Shown: positions 1-8,593 of the stretch, one piece after another
Numbering within the stretch: the stretch's first letter is position 1
Layout: each line of letters opens with the position of its first letter
Translations under genes and position numbers: made by a program
From: Betaproteobacteria bacterium
Lineage (GTDB): Bacteria > Pseudomonadota > Gammaproteobacteria > Burkholderiales > Ga0077523
Length of the DNA stretch: 64,000 nucleotides
Direction: 5' to 3'
NCBI GenBank assembly: GCA_016125475.1
Contig: WGLR01000008.1
Span: 62,001 to 126,000 of the forward strand
Notes under the pieces: generated by a model
What the model saw: only the letters and a program-made list of their open reading frames with translations
Told to the model about the DNA's origin: nothing
Database searches by the model: none

Positions 1-139
1 CGGCGGTGACGTTCAGGATGCCGAGCACGCCGACCAGGCCAACACTCACGATGACGATGAAGACGACGAGTTCGACGAGCGAGAGCCCTTGCTGTGCACC
101 CGTGCCTGGCGAAAACGTCTTCTGCTCAGGGGTGTGCAT
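1..139 (-). CDS. mshD: MSHA-type prepilin, MshD-like (truncated by window edge)
   Basis: Only the first 46 codons are in the window. The ATG at 139 opens a short hydrophilic leader ending in a Gly, then GLSLVELVVFIVIVSVG, a class III (type IV) prepilin signal. It has the Gly before the cleavage site, Glu at mature position 5 and a long hydrophobic helix. The start overlaps the 3' end of the upstream mshC-like gene by 14 bases, so the two are co-transcribed. MshD is inferred from gene order (E-G-B-A-C-D); MshO or another minor pilin is possible because the body of the protein is not visible. Confidence 0.7.
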   Translation of the reverse strand, partial: MHTPEQKTFSPGTGAQQGLSLVELVVFIVIVSVGLVGVLGILNVTA

Positions 140-599
140 GACCGGTCTCCGCCTCCACGACGAACGTCTTCGCCTGCGCCGGGCTCGCGACCGTGACGGT
201 CACGGGCCCGATGCTCGGTCGCCCGAGCGCGTCGAACGTGAAGCTGGTGCCGCTGACGGTGATGGACGACGAGCCCGACACCGCGAGCGCACCGCCCGTC
301 ACCGGACTGGTCACGTCCGCCGTGCAGGTCCCGGACGGGGCGAAGCAGGCCGATACGGCATTGGCGCCGAACGTGACGGCGACCGGGGTATGCGCACCGA
401 TCGCGGCCTTCTGGGCGTAGCGCACGACGGCCAGGGTCTGGTCGAACGTTCCTGCGAGAGAGAAGTCATACTGGTTCGCGAATCGCGGCAGCGCGACCGC
501 CGCGAGCACGCCCACGACCATGATCACGACGACGAGCTCCGTGAAGGTGAAACCGCGCCCGAGAGCGCGGTCCGGCCGTCGCGACCGCCATCCGTGCAC
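126..599 (-). CDS. mshC: MSHA minor prepilin MshC-like
   Basis: About 157 residues. After a basic leader (R-S-R-R-P-D-R-A-L-G-R-G) comes FTFTELVVVIMVVGVLAAV, a prepilin N-terminus with Glu5 and the usual Pro at the end of the first hydrophobic helix half. The C-terminal part is Ser/Thr/Val-rich, predicted beta, with one Cys pair, as in minor pilins. I chose the GTG at 599 because GAGG lies five to six bases upstream. A longer GTG start at 617 lacks a ribosome site. The gene sits between mshA and the mshD-like gene and is probably a minor pilin that helps initiate assembly. Confidence 0.8.
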   Translation of the reverse strand: MHGWRSRRPDRALGRGFTFTELVVVIMVVGVLAAVALPRFANQYDFSLAGTFDQTLAVVRYAQKAAIGAHTPVAVTFGANAVSACFAPSGTCTADVTSPVTGGALAVSGSSSITVSGTSFTFDALGRPSIGPVTVTVASPAQAKTFVVEAETGHAHP

Positions 600-650
600 G
601 ACGCCCTCAGGCCACACCGGGCGGTCGACTCACGCGGAACCCGGATGCGA

Positions 651-1079
651 TCAGTTGGTGCAGACGATCGACGAGGTCGCCGTGACGCCCGTGCTGTTGG
701 CATCCGTGAGGGTGCAGCTGACCACGGCGCCATCCCCGCCCGTGCTGCAGTTTCCGGTGCCGCTCACCGTGTAGAGCGGATTGCCGCCGGAGTCCGCGGG
801 CAGTGCTCCGCCCTGCATGAGCGAGCCGAGGATGCTCGACGTGCACACGTTGCTGCCGTTCATGCGCACGACGCCGGCCCGGGACGAATTCACCTTGAAC
901 GCCCCATAGTTGATCGACGCAGCCGAGGACACGGCACCGGCAACGCCCTGGATCGCCGACGCACGCGCGTCGCTGGACAGGTCGATGAAGCGAGGCAGTG
1001 CAACCGCCGCGAGAATCCCGAGAATCACGATGACGACGACGAGCTCGATGAGCGTGAAACCCTGTTGCCTGACTTGCAT
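651..1079 (-). CDS. mshA: MSHA major pilin MshA-like
   Basis: About 142 residues. The leader MQVRQQG is followed by [19 protein letters not shown], a textbook type IV prepilin cleavage site with Glu5. The C-terminal domain holds four Cys, including one two residues from the C-terminus, consistent with the disulfide-closed D-region of MSHA/type IVa-like pilins. The start at 1079 has GGAG eight bases upstream. It lies 60 bp downstream of the mshB-like pilin and just upstream of mshC. The role (major subunit of the mannose-sensitive-haemagglutinin-type pilus) is inferred from homology and from its place in the operon. Confidence 0.85.
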   Translation of the reverse strand: MQVRQQGFTLIELVVVIVILGILAAVALPRFIDLSSDARASAIQGVAGAVSSAASINYGAFKVNSSRAGVVRMNGSNVCTSSILGSLMQGGALPADSGGNPLYTVSGTGNCSTGGDGAVVSCTLTDANSTGVTATSSIVCTN

Positions 1080-1141
1080 GTGTTGCACTCCGTATCGAGG
1101 GAAAAGGAAGGAATCGTGAAGCGCCGCGCGACCGCTCGCGC

Positions 1142-1630
1142 TCAGCACCCGCCCGTCACCGGCGGAGCGATCGCAGGCGCCTGCCCGCGCCCCGGCGGCT
1201 CCTGATAGGTGATCTGACAGTTGACGGCGTCGACGGCACCCTGGACCTGGATGACCAGAGGGTTGCCCGACAGGATCTTGAGCTGGTCGGTCTGAGGATT
1301 GATCTGCGCGGCGGTCACGATGCCGCTCCCGTCGGCGGTCGGATAGCCGTAGCGCATCGTGACGGCGTAGCCGTCCATGTTCACGGTGCCGCCTTCCTGC
1401 GTGCACGCCGGAACACTCGACAGGCCTGCCAGGTCCACGCGGCACGCCGCGGAGGCGAGCGCGGCGGCCGAGCGCACGGCGCCGTATACGGCGTTCAGCT
1501 TCGCGACGCGGCTCCGGCTCTGCATGTCGATGTAACGCGGCAGCGCGACGGCGGCGAGAATGCCGATGATCGATATGACCACGACAAGCTCGATCAGCGT
1601 GAAGCCCCCATGGGCGCGGCGGGTGATCAT
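1142..1630 (-). CDS. mshB: MSHA prepilin, MshB/MshA-like
   Basis: About 162 residues. The leader MITRRAHGG precedes [19 protein letters not shown], a class III prepilin signal, followed by [16 protein letters not shown], the usual first alpha-helix extension. The body has Cys residues suited to disulfide closure and ends in Cys. Placement directly after mshG is the mshB position in Vibrio-type loci. The sequence also resembles major MshA subunits, so it could be a second major pilin. A 122-bp gap to mshG contains no recognisable mshF. Confidence 0.75.
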   Translation of the reverse strand: MITRRAHGGFTLIELVVVISIIGILAAVALPRYIDMQSRSRVAKLNAVYGAVRSAAALASAACRVDLAGLSSVPACTQEGGTVNMDGYAVTMRYGYPTADGSGIVTAAQINPQTDQLKILSGNPLVIQVQGAVDAVNCQITYQEPPGRGQAPAIAPPVTGGC

Positions 1631-1752
1631 GGCAGGCGTGATGACCGGTGGATGGGACGATTTGTCTCGTGCATGCGCCCAATAGCGGCAGGTCCCGCTC
1701 CGGACTTTAGGCGGCGCGGCCGACAGCCCCCGCTTCCGTGCACGGTCCGCGA

Positions 1753-2985
1753 TCATCCCTTGTGGAAGGCTGCCTGACCGAGATCCCAGATCGGCAGGAA
1801 CACGCCGAGCGCGAGGATCAGCACGAGGATGCCGAGACCCACGATCAGGATGGGTTCGATCTGCGCGGACAGCGTCTTCAGCTCGTACTCGACGTCGCGC
1901 TGGTAGAGCTCGGCGACCTCTTCCATCATCTCGTCGAGAGAGCCGGATTCCTCGCCCACGACGATCATCTGGAGTGCGACGGGTGTGAAGACGCCGGCAT
2001 TGACGGCCGTCCTCAGCAGGCTCTCGCCCCGCTCCACGCCCTCGCGCATCTTCTCGACCCTGAGGCCGACGTAGGCGTTGTCGACGGTCTGCGCCGAGAG
2101 CGTGAGCGCCTGCGTGATCGGAACGCCGCTCCGGTAGGCGAGCGAGAAACTGCGCGAGAAGCGCGCGATCGCCGCCTTGGACGCGATCTTGCCCGCGATC
2201 GGCAGCCGCAACCGCAGACGGTCCCAGTACAGCCGCCCCTGCGACGTCTGCACGAAGCCCCGTGCCGCGAACGCGGCGGCCACCACGACCGCCAGCAGGT
2301 AGGGCCACGCCGCCAGAGTGAAGTCGGAGCACGCGATGAGCAGTCGCGTGACGAGCGGCAGGTCCGCACCGAATCCTTTGTAGACTCGCGCGAACGCGGG
2401 AATCACGAACAGATTGATCACGCCGATCGCCGCGGCCATCGCGACGACCACGAACGTCGGGTAGCGCAGCGCGGACTTCACCTGCGCGCGCATGTAGTCC
2501 TGGAATTCCAGGTGGCGGAAGAGACGCAGGAACACCTCCTCGAGCCGGCCCGTGCTCTCGCCGACGTAGACCATCGCGACGAAGAACGGATCGAACGCGC
2601 CTCTCTGGCGCTGCATGGACGCGGAGAGATCGCGCCCGCCGTCGAGGCCTTCCCGCACGCCCCGCAGCGCCTCGCGCAGGGCGGGATTCGTCGCGGATTC
2701 CTGCAGTCCGCCGAGCGCACGCATGATCGGCACCCCGGCCTTCAGCAGCGCATGCATCTGACGACACAGCAGCATGAGGTCGGGTGTCTGCACGCGCCGG
2801 CGCGCGAGCACGTCGCCGAAAGGCGCCGTCCGTTTCGCGGGTGTCGCGTCCTCGACGCGGATCGACACGGGCGTGATGCCGCCCGCCATGAGCTGGGTCG
2901 CGGCAGCGGTTGCGTCGACGGCTTCGAGGACACCCTCGACGGCCTGACCACCGGTTCCGCGCCCCCGATAAGCGAATGCCGCCAT
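1753..2985 (-). CDS. mshG: MSHA biogenesis inner-membrane platform protein MshG (GspF family)
   Basis: 410 residues, normal for GspF/PilC-type platform proteins. It has two tandem T2SSF domains (about residues 70-195 and 275-400), each with hydrophobic segments. The C-terminal membrane helix IEPILIVGLGILVLILALGV is the family hallmark, and the motif GEESGSLDEMMEEVAELY is also conserved. It anchors the extension ATPase MshE to the pilus machine in the inner membrane. It starts seven bases after the mshE stop, so the two are co-translated. Confidence 0.92.
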   Translation of the reverse strand: MAAFAYRGRGTGGQAVEGVLEAVDATAAATQLMAGGITPVSIRVEDATPAKRTAPFGDVLARRRVQTPDLMLLCRQMHALLKAGVPIMRALGGLQESATNPALREALRGVREGLDGGRDLSASMQRQRGAFDPFFVAMVYVGESTGRLEEVFLRLFRHLEFQDYMRAQVKSALRYPTFVVVAMAAAIGVINLFVIPAFARVYKGFGADLPLVTRLLIACSDFTLAAWPYLLAVVVAAAFAARGFVQTSQGRLYWDRLRLRLPIAGKIASKAAIARFSRSFSLAYRSGVPITQALTLSAQTVDNAYVGLRVEKMREGVERGESLLRTAVNAGVFTPVALQMIVVGEESGSLDEMMEEVAELYQRDVEYELKTLSAQIEPILIVGLGILVLILALGVFLPIWDLGQAAFHKG

Positions 2986-2992
2986 CGCCGCC

Positions 2993-4693
2993 TCAGTCGA
3001 ACGCGTTCGAGGCGTGCATCGCCTCGGTCACGGTCGTGCGCCCGCGCACGGCGAGTTCGACAGCGGACCGCCTCAGGGTCCTGCCCCCCATCTGTCTGCG
3101 GGCCGCCTCGACGAATGCCTGGGGCTCGCCTTCCGACGCGGCCTCGACCACCGGGCGGGTCATCTCGAGCATCTCGTAGACACCCGTGCGACCCAGGAAG
3201 CCTGTCTGGTTGCACTGGTGACAGCCGTCCCCGCGACGGTACGGGAACGTGCCGGCACGCTCGCCAAGTTCGAGCGCGAGCCATGCACGCTCGTGCTCGT
3301 CGGGTTCGTGCGGACGCGCACACTGCTCGCAGACCAGTCGCACGAGGCGCTGTGCGAGCACGACCTGCAGCGACATGGCCACCATGTATCGTGGCGCGCC
3401 CATGTCCATGAGGCGGATCGGCGTGCTGGTCGCGTCGTTCGTGTGGAGCGTCGACAGCACGAGGTGTCCGGTCATCGCGGCGCGCAGCCCGGTCTCTACC
3501 GTGCCCTGATCGCGCAACTCGCCGACGAGGATCACGTCCGGGTCCTGGCGCAGGGCCGTCCTCAGGACACGTCCGAAGGTGAGGTCGATCTTCTCGTGGA
3601 CCTGGACCTGCGCGAGCCCCGGCAGTCGGTATTCGACCGGATCCTCGACCGTGATGATCTTGCGCTCGGGAGAGTTGAGTTCCGCGAGCGCGGCGTACAG
3701 CGTGGTGGTCTTGCCGCTGCCCGTCGGGCCGGTCACGAGCACCATGCCGCTCGGTCGCTGGATGACTCGCCGCAGCCGCTCGACGACGGGCGCGGGCATG
3801 CCGAGACTGTCCAGCCGTGTGATGCCTCCGGACTGGTTCAGCAATCGCATGACCGCGGACTCTCCGTGCTGGGTCGGCATCGTCGAGATCCGGACGTCGA
3901 GACGGGCCGCCCGCACCTGCACGTTGAACCGGCCGTCCTGCGGCAGTCGCTTCTCCGAGATGTCCAGCCCCGACATGAGCTTGAGTCGCAGCAGCAGGGG
4001 CGCGGAGATCTTCGCGTCGGCCTCGGTCTGGACGTGCAGGACGCCGTCGATGCGAAAGCGGATGAAGAGCCTCGTTTCCTGCGGCTCGATGTGAATGTCG
4101 GATGCCCGGGTCCGGACGGCCTCGTCGAAGACGCTCTGAAGCAGCTTGACGACCGGCGCGTCGTCCGTGGAGGCCGGGACGCCGAGCTGTGCGAAATCGA
4201 TGCCGCCGTCGCCGACCTCGGCGCCGAGCTCCTCCGCGAGGCCCGAGATCTCTCCGGTACGCGAGTACACACGGTCGAGAACCGCGAGCAGCTGCGATTC
4301 CGCCACGACGCAGACCTCTATCTCCTGCCGCAGGACGCGATTGAGTTCGTCGTAAGCCAGAAGATCGGTCGGGTCCGCCATCCCGACGACCAGCGCGCTT
4401 CCGGAGGCACCGATGACGAGCGCGCGGAAACGCCGTGCCTGGGATTCCGCGAGCCGCGAAACGAACTCGGGCCGCAGGGCGGTCTGGCGGAGGTCCACAA
4501 ATGACGTTCGCAGCTGTCGCGCGAGCGCTTCGCAGATCTGCTCCTCGGTCACGAAGCCGGAGTCGACGAACACCCGCCCGAGACGCCGTCCGGATTCCTT
4601 CTGGGCCGTGAGCGCCTGTTCGAGCTGCTGTTCCGTCAGGAGTCCCTGGCGCAGCAGGATCTCGCCGAGTCTGATCTTCTCTGGTCTTGGCAT
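2993..4693 (-). CDS. mshE: MSHA extension ATPase MshE with c-di-GMP-binding MshEN domain
   Basis: 566 residues. The N-terminus (about 8-61) carries two tandem copies of the 24-residue MshEN motif: RLGEILL...LEQALTAQ and RLGRVFV...ICEALARQ. Each has the RLG start, hydrophobic core and closing LxxQ known to bind c-di-GMP in Vibrio MshE. The ATPase half has Walker A GPTGSGKTTT, a His box, Walker B (ILVGELRDQGT) and a tetra-Cys zinc motif (CEQC...CHQC). The start at 4693 (MPRPEKIRLG) matches family N-termini. A much longer upstream reading frame would overlap trmL. It powers pilus polymerisation. Confidence 0.93.
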   Translation of the reverse strand: MPRPEKIRLGEILLRQGLLTEQQLEQALTAQKESGRRLGRVFVDSGFVTEEQICEALARQLRTSFVDLRQTALRPEFVSRLAESQARRFRALVIGASGSALVVGMADPTDLLAYDELNRVLRQEIEVCVVAESQLLAVLDRVYSRTGEISGLAEELGAEVGDGGIDFAQLGVPASTDDAPVVKLLQSVFDEAVRTRASDIHIEPQETRLFIRFRIDGVLHVQTEADAKISAPLLLRLKLMSGLDISEKRLPQDGRFNVQVRAARLDVRISTMPTQHGESAVMRLLNQSGGITRLDSLGMPAPVVERLRRVIQRPSGMVLVTGPTGSGKTTTLYAALAELNSPERKIITVEDPVEYRLPGLAQVQVHEKIDLTFGRVLRTALRQDPDVILVGELRDQGTVETGLRAAMTGHLVLSTLHTNDATSTPIRLMDMGAPRYMVAMSLQVVLAQRLVRLVCEQCARPHEPDEHERAWLALELGERAGTFPYRRGDGCHQCNQTGFLGRTGVYEMLEMTRPVVEAASEGEPQAFVEAARRQMGGRTLRRSAVELAVRGRTTVTEAMHASNAFD

Positions 4694-4808
4694 GAGCGGG
4701 AAACGGCGTGCCTCGCCGGATCCGTTCCCGGAAGTTGGTGTCGCTCGTGAACTTCGGTTCGCAATGAGGGAAACTTGAGGGTCACGGACCTTCCCGCATG
4801 CCCCTGCC

Positions 4809-5273
4809 ATGTTCGACGTCGTGCTCTTCGAACCCGAGATTCCGCCCAACACCGGCAATGCGATCAGGCTCTGCGCCAACACGGGGGCGCGCCTGCACCT
4901 CGTGGAACCGCTCGGATTCCGGATGGGAGAGAAGGAAGTGCGGCGCGCGGGCCTCGACTATCACGAGATGACGTCGGTGACGGTCCATCCCTCGCTCGCG
5001 GCCTGTCTCGCGGGCTTCGCGGGCAGGCGCGTGCTGGCGTTCAGCAGCAAGGCCACGGGAAACGTCTTCGCGACAGAGTTCTCGTCGACGGACGTGCTTC
5101 TGTTCGGACCGGAGACACGCGGGCTGCCCGCCGCGGTCATCGACGGCATCCCGGAATCCCGGCGACTCCGACTGCCGATGGTCCCCGGCAATCGCAGCCT
5201 CAACCTGTCGAACGCCGTCGCCGTGGTCGTCTTCGAGGCGTGGCGACAGCTCGGGTTTCCGGGCGCCGCGTGA
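4809..5273 (+). CDS. trmL: tRNA (cytidine/uridine(34)-2'-O)-methyltransferase TrmL
   Basis: 154 residues, the normal size for TrmL/YibK. It is a SPOUT-fold enzyme with [20 protein letters not shown] at the N-terminus and the SAM-binding trefoil knot residues [10 protein letters not shown] and [16 protein letters not shown] near the C-terminus. It methylates the ribose of the wobble base of certain leucine tRNAs in the cytoplasm. It is transcribed divergently from the MSHA operon (115-bp gap) and converges on gpsA with a 17-bp gap. Confidence 0.93.
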   Translation: MFDVVLFEPEIPPNTGNAIRLCANTGARLHLVEPLGFRMGEKEVRRAGLDYHEMTSVTVHPSLAACLAGFAGRRVLAFSSKATGNVFATEFSSTDVLLFGPETRGLPAAVIDGIPESRRLRLPMVPGNRSLNLSNAVAVVVFEAWRQLGFPGAA

Positions 5274-5290
5274 TCGGGCGCCGCCGGCGG

Positions 5291-6280
5291 TCAGGTGCCG
5301 GGTGCCTCGGCTTTCGGATCGCGCCGGAGCAGTGCTTCCGCCGCCGCGGCCGCGTCGATCTCGCCGTCGAGCAGGCGGCACACGGCCTCGGTGATGGGCA
5401 TCTCGACCTGCACGGACCGGGCGAGGCGCCGGACCTCGCGGGCCGTCCCCACGCCTTCCGCGACGTGACCGAGGTCGGCGAGGATGCGGTCGATCGGGTG
5501 CCCGGCGGCGAGCGCGAGCCCGACCCGACGGTTGCGCGACAGGTCGCCCGTGCAGGTGAGGATCAGGTCACCCGCTCCGGCGAGCCCCAGGAATGTCTCC
5601 ATGCGGCCGCCCAGCCGCAGCCCGAGCCGCGCGATCTCCGCGAGGCCGCGCGTCATGAGCGCCGCCCGAGCGGAAAGACCGAGCCCCAGCCCGTCCGACA
5701 CGCCCGCGGCGATCGCCATGACGTTCTTCACGGCTCCCCCGACCTCGACGCCGGGCAGGTCCGTGCTGGAGTAGATCCGCAGGCGGGACGAGTGCAGTTC
5801 GCGGGCGGCCGTCTCGGCGAACTCCGTCGTGGTCGCTGCGAGGGTCACGGCAGCCGGCAGGCCGCGTGCGACCTCCTCGGCGAAACTGGGGCCGGACAGG
5901 ACGCCCCGCGGCACGGCGGCAGGCAGCGTTTCGTCGGCCACCTCGTGCGCGAACTTCGACGACCCCGGCTCGAAACCCTTGCAGAGCCAGACGACGGGCG
6001 CCCGGCAGAGCGGCACCACCGCAGCGAGGACGGCGCGCAGCGCGGAGGTCGGTGTCGCCACGACGACGAGATCGGCGCCGGAAAGGGCAGTCGCGAGGTC
6101 GTGCTCGAGCGCGATGGTCGCGGGCAGGACGTGCCCCTTCAGGAAGTCGTTCTCGCGCGTCGCGCGCATGGCCTCGCAGTGGGTCTGCTGCCACGTCCAG
6201 AGCGACGTCTCGTGGCGGGCGCTCTGGGCGAGCGCGAACGCTGTCCCCCATGCGCCTGCGCCGAGTACGGCCAGCTTCAC
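5291..6280 (-). CDS. gpsA: NAD(P)-dependent glycerol-3-phosphate dehydrogenase GpsA
   Basis: 329 residues, full length. N-terminal Rossmann motif LGAGAWGTAFA, then VVATPTSALR, WLCKGFE and the catalytic-Lys region GAVKNVMAIAAG; C-terminal LAGAGDLILTCTGDLSRN. It reduces dihydroxyacetone phosphate to sn-glycerol-3-phosphate for phospholipid synthesis. The start codon is GTG (6280-6278), overlapping the TGA of the upstream SH3 gene as GTGA, with GGGG about seven bases upstream. It is the last gene of the secB operon, an arrangement common in betaproteobacteria. Confidence 0.95.
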   Translation of the reverse strand: MKLAVLGAGAWGTAFALAQSARHETSLWTWQQTHCEAMRATRENDFLKGHVLPATIALEHDLATALSGADLVVVATPTSALRAVLAAVVPLCRAPVVWLCKGFEPGSSKFAHEVADETLPAAVPRGVLSGPSFAEEVARGLPAAVTLAATTTEFAETAARELHSSRLRIYSSTDLPGVEVGGAVKNVMAIAAGVSDGLGLGLSARAALMTRGLAEIARLGLRLGGRMETFLGLAGAGDLILTCTGDLSRNRRVGLALAAGHPIDRILADLGHVAEGVGTAREVRRLARSVQVEMPITEAVCRLLDGEIDAAAAAEALLRRDPKAEAPGT

Positions 6281-6714
6281 GATGCGCCCCAGACCTCGGA
6301 AACCCGCACGTAGCCCGTGGGCCCTTGCGCGTGGCGCACGCGGAGCCAGGGACCTGAGGCGTCCAGCAGTTGCAGGATGACGCCCTGCCGGGCCTCGAAC
6401 ACCGGCGTCGCGTCATCGGCTGCCTTCGCGCGCACGACGGCCGTCGGCACCGTCACGACAATGGTCCGGCGCGGCACCACATCGGCGGCGCGGGCCCAGG
6501 CGAGCCGCCCGCCGGCTTCGCGGACCTTGACCCAGTCCGAGATCACCGTGAGAACCTCGACCGGCGACCCCGGGCTCACGACGAGCACCCGGGTCGCCTT
6601 GTCAGAGGGTCCGTCGTAGAGGACCGCGGGCGCGTCGCCGACCGAGCGGAACTCCAGGGCGGCAGCGCCTGCCGCCCAGAGGGCACACGCGAGAAGGAGT
6701 GCGAGCCGGATCAG
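6277..6714 (-). CDS. Exported protein with two bacterial SH3 domains
   Basis: About 145 residues. A signal peptide (IRLALLLACALWAAGAAA) comes first, then two SH3b-type repeats (about residues 30-80 and 88-145; GDWVK-type and GPWLRV/GYVRVSEVWG ends), often seen in envelope proteins that touch peptidoglycan. No ATG, GTG or TTG exists in frame upstream of the signal peptide. The only sensible start is CTG at 6714, which overlaps the secB stop as CTGA and has GGAG eight bases upstream. It ends in GTGA overlap with gpsA. The specific function is unknown. Confidence 0.8.
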   Translation of the reverse strand: MIRLALLLACALWAAGAAALEFRSVGDAPAVLYDGPSDKATRVLVVSPGSPVEVLTVISDWVKVREAGGRLAWARAADVVPRRTIVVTVPTAVVRAKAADDATPVFEARQGVILQLLDASGPWLRVRHAQGPTGYVRVSEVWGAS

Positions 6715-7181
6715 TGCGTCTGCTCCGCGGCGGGCTGCTCCGCCTCCTGGCGCTGACGGTAGATCGCCTCGAAATTCATCGGCGCGAGAAACACGGGCGG
6801 AAAGCCCGCACGCACCGACAGATCGGAAACGGTCTCGCGGAGGTAGGGCAGCAGGATCGTCGGGCAGGTGATCGCATAGACGAGTTCCATGTCGGACTGC
6901 GGCACCCCCTTCACCATGAAGATCCCGCCCTGGCTCGCCTCGATCAGGAACACCGTCTTGTCGCTGTCCTTGATCTTGGCGGTGATCGTGGCGGTCAGCA
7001 CGATCTCGTGGTGATCGTTGCCGATCGCCTGACCTTCGTTCCGGAACTGGAACTCCAGTTCCGGCGAGGCACGCTCGAGGAAGACCTGCGGGGCGTTGGG
7101 GATTTCCACCGAGGCATCCTTGACGTAGATCTTCTCGATGTTGAATTGCGCCTGGGCGGGCTGTTGTGGCTGCTCGGCCAT
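6711..7181 (-). CDS. secB: Protein-export chaperone SecB
   Basis: 156 residues, full length. Recognisable SecB features are FNIEKIYVKDASVEIPNAP, the acidic patch around residues 25-35, ITCPTILLPYLRE and the C-terminal segment PPVFLAPMNFEAIY. The tail is acidic and Gln-rich. SecB keeps precursors unfolded and delivers them to SecA. A -10-like element lies about 40 bp upstream, so transcription of secB-SH3-gpsA can start here. It follows trxC by 130 bp. Confidence 0.96.
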   Translation of the reverse strand: MAEQPQQPAQAQFNIEKIYVKDASVEIPNAPQVFLERASPELEFQFRNEGQAIGNDHHEIVLTATITAKIKDSDKTVFLIEASQGGIFMVKGVPQSDMELVYAITCPTILLPYLRETVSDLSVRAGFPPVFLAPMNFEAIYRQRQEAEQPAAEQTH

Positions 7182-7220
7182 GAAAACTCCGGATGTTGGG
7201 TGAGGAAAGGTCAGTCCGGT

Positions 7221-7234
7221 AGTTTAACCCGCAA
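7221..7234 (-). promoter_or_regulatory. Putative promoter core for secB
   Basis: On the minus strand this reads TTGCGGGTTAAACT, ending in a TAAACT -10-like hexamer about 40 bases before the secB ATG. It matches the elements in front of gpmA and the aldehyde dehydrogenase gene (TGCGGGyTArAmT). No good -35 hexamer is visible. Confidence 0.4.
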
Positions 7235-7311
7235 TTCTTACAGTCTTCGCACCCGGCATGCGTCATTCCGGGAGCGGTCCGCGCCCGCCCCCGTGCGGGA
7301 CGACGCGCGGA

Positions 7312-7737
7312 TCAGACCCCGTTCTGCGCCAGCCAGCGACCCAGGGACCCCGCATCGAGGGCGCCGGAGACCCTCGCGACCTCCGCGCCGCCGCGGAAGA
7401 GGATCAGCGTCGGAATGCTCCGGATGCCGAAACGCTGCGCAAGCCCTCCTTCCGCCTCCGTGTCCACCTTTCCGAACACGGCGCGCCTGCCGAACTCCTG
7501 GGCCGTCCGTGCGAACGCGGGCGCCATCATCTTGCAGGGGCCGCACCACTCGGCCCAGAAATCCACGACGACGGGCAGTTCGCTTCGCCCGACGACGCGG
7601 TCGAAGGCGGTGTGGTCCAGTTCGACTGGCCGGTCGGCCAGTACCGGTCCACCACATTTTCCGCACTTGGGAGCGTCCTCGAGGCGGTCACCCGGGACGC
7701 GATTGATGGCAAGACAGTGGGGACAGACGATGTGCAT
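7312..7737 (-). CDS. trxC: Thioredoxin 2 (TrxC type, N-terminal zinc finger)
   Basis: About 141 residues. The N-terminus has CPHC and CGKC pairs (residues about 5-28), the zinc finger that separates TrxC from TrxA. The thioredoxin domain has the active site WAEWCGPCKMM and the cis-Pro segment IRSIPTLILF. The start at 7737 (MHIVCPHC) fits the family; the longer upstream frame is not needed. It reduces disulfides in the cytoplasm and is linked to oxidative stress. It lies in the same direction between grxC and secB, with gaps of 130-165 bp. Confidence 0.92.
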   Translation of the reverse strand: MHIVCPHCLAINRVPGDRLEDAPKCGKCGGPVLADRPVELDHTAFDRVVGRSELPVVVDFWAEWCGPCKMMAPAFARTAQEFGRRAVFGKVDTEAEGGLAQRFGIRSIPTLILFRGGAEVARVSGALDAGSLGRWLAQNGV

Positions 7738-7901
7738 GACGTGACGTGGATCCTCGATGGTTTGCAGGTCACGGGCGAACGGTCCGTGACGCGCAAGCCG
7801 ACGGATCCGGTTCCCGGTGTCCCGGCGGGCAGTTCCGTGCCGCCCGGCGGAACGCATCGCGAGGATCCCGCCCCCGATCGTGCGCCGATCCCGCTCGGGA
7901 A

Positions 7902-8174
7902 TCAGGTGGTGGCCGGCCCGTCAGAAAGCAAGGGGTCGAGACGCCCGGCCTGCTCCAGTGCCGACAGGTCGTCGAAGCCGCCGACGTGATGCTCGCCGAT
8001 GAAGATCTGGGGCACGGTGTGACGCCCCGTGCGCTGTCGCATCTCGGCACGCAGATGCGGTTCGACGTCGACGCGGATCTTGTGGATCTCGGCGACGCCC
8101 TTCGACTTCAGCAGCCGCTCCGCCGCGATGCAGTAGGGGCAGATCGCCGTGCAGTACATCGTCACGTCGCGCAT
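7902..8174 (-). CDS. grxC: Glutaredoxin 3
   Basis: 90 residues, typical monocysteine/dithiol glutaredoxin size. The active site CPYC is at residues 12-15, followed by the TVPQIFIGEHHVGGFDDL segment that binds glutathione. It reduces protein disulfides and mixed glutathione disulfides. It begins two bases after the rhodanese stop, so the two are translationally linked, the usual secB-grxC-rhodanese arrangement. Confidence 0.95.
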   Translation of the reverse strand: MRDVTMYCTAICPYCIAAERLLKSKGVAEIHKIRVDVEPHLRAEMRQRTGRHTVPQIFIGEHHVGGFDDLSALEQAGRLDPLLSDGPATT

Positions 8175-8176
8175 GC

Positions 8177-8593
8177 CTATTTCTCCAGCGGCATGCCGGC
8201 CTGCTGCCAGGCTCCCACTCCGCCCTGCATGTTGAAGACCTCCTTGAAGCCCGCCGCCTTCAGAAGCCTGGCGGCGTTGTGCGAGCGATTCCCGGTCGCA
8301 CAGTGAACGAGGATGGGACGGTCCTTGAACTTGTCGAGTTCGCCGATGCGCGTCTTGAGTTCGCCGAGCGGGATCAGGCGTGCGTGCGGGAGATGACCAT
8401 TGGCGAACTCGCCCTGCGAGCGCACGTCCAGCACGACCGGATCACGCCGGTTGAGCAGGATGACGGCGTCCCCGACGCCGAGCTGCGGGATCCCCGACAT
8501 CCGCTTCGCGATCGTCGGCCAGATGATCCCGATGCCACTTGCAACGGCCATGACGAACAGCCACCAGTTGTCTTTCACGAAACTCACGATCAC
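8177..8593 (-). CDS. Membrane-anchored rhodanese (YibN-like)
   Basis: 138 residues. An N-terminal membrane helix (about 10-26, WWLFVMAVASGIGIIW) is followed by one rhodanese domain with DVRSQGEFANGHLPHA and catalytic Cys98 in VHCATGNRS. Such proteins transfer sulfane sulfur at the inner membrane; the in vivo acceptor is unclear. I chose the GTG at 8593 because GGAG sits seven bases upstream and the codon overlaps the stop of the O-ligase gene as GTGA. Confidence 0.9.
   Translation of the reverse strand: MIVSFVKDNWWLFVMAVASGIGIIWPTIAKRMSGIPQLGVGDAVILLNRRDPVVLDVRSQGEFANGHLPHARLIPLGELKTRIGELDKFKDRPILVHCATGNRSHNAARLLKAAGFKEVFNMQGGVGAWQQAGMPLEK

Noticed and set aside
1738-3411. A 557-codon plus-strand frame over mshG and mshE
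   Set aside because: It overlaps strongly supported pilus genes and is compositionally a shadow.
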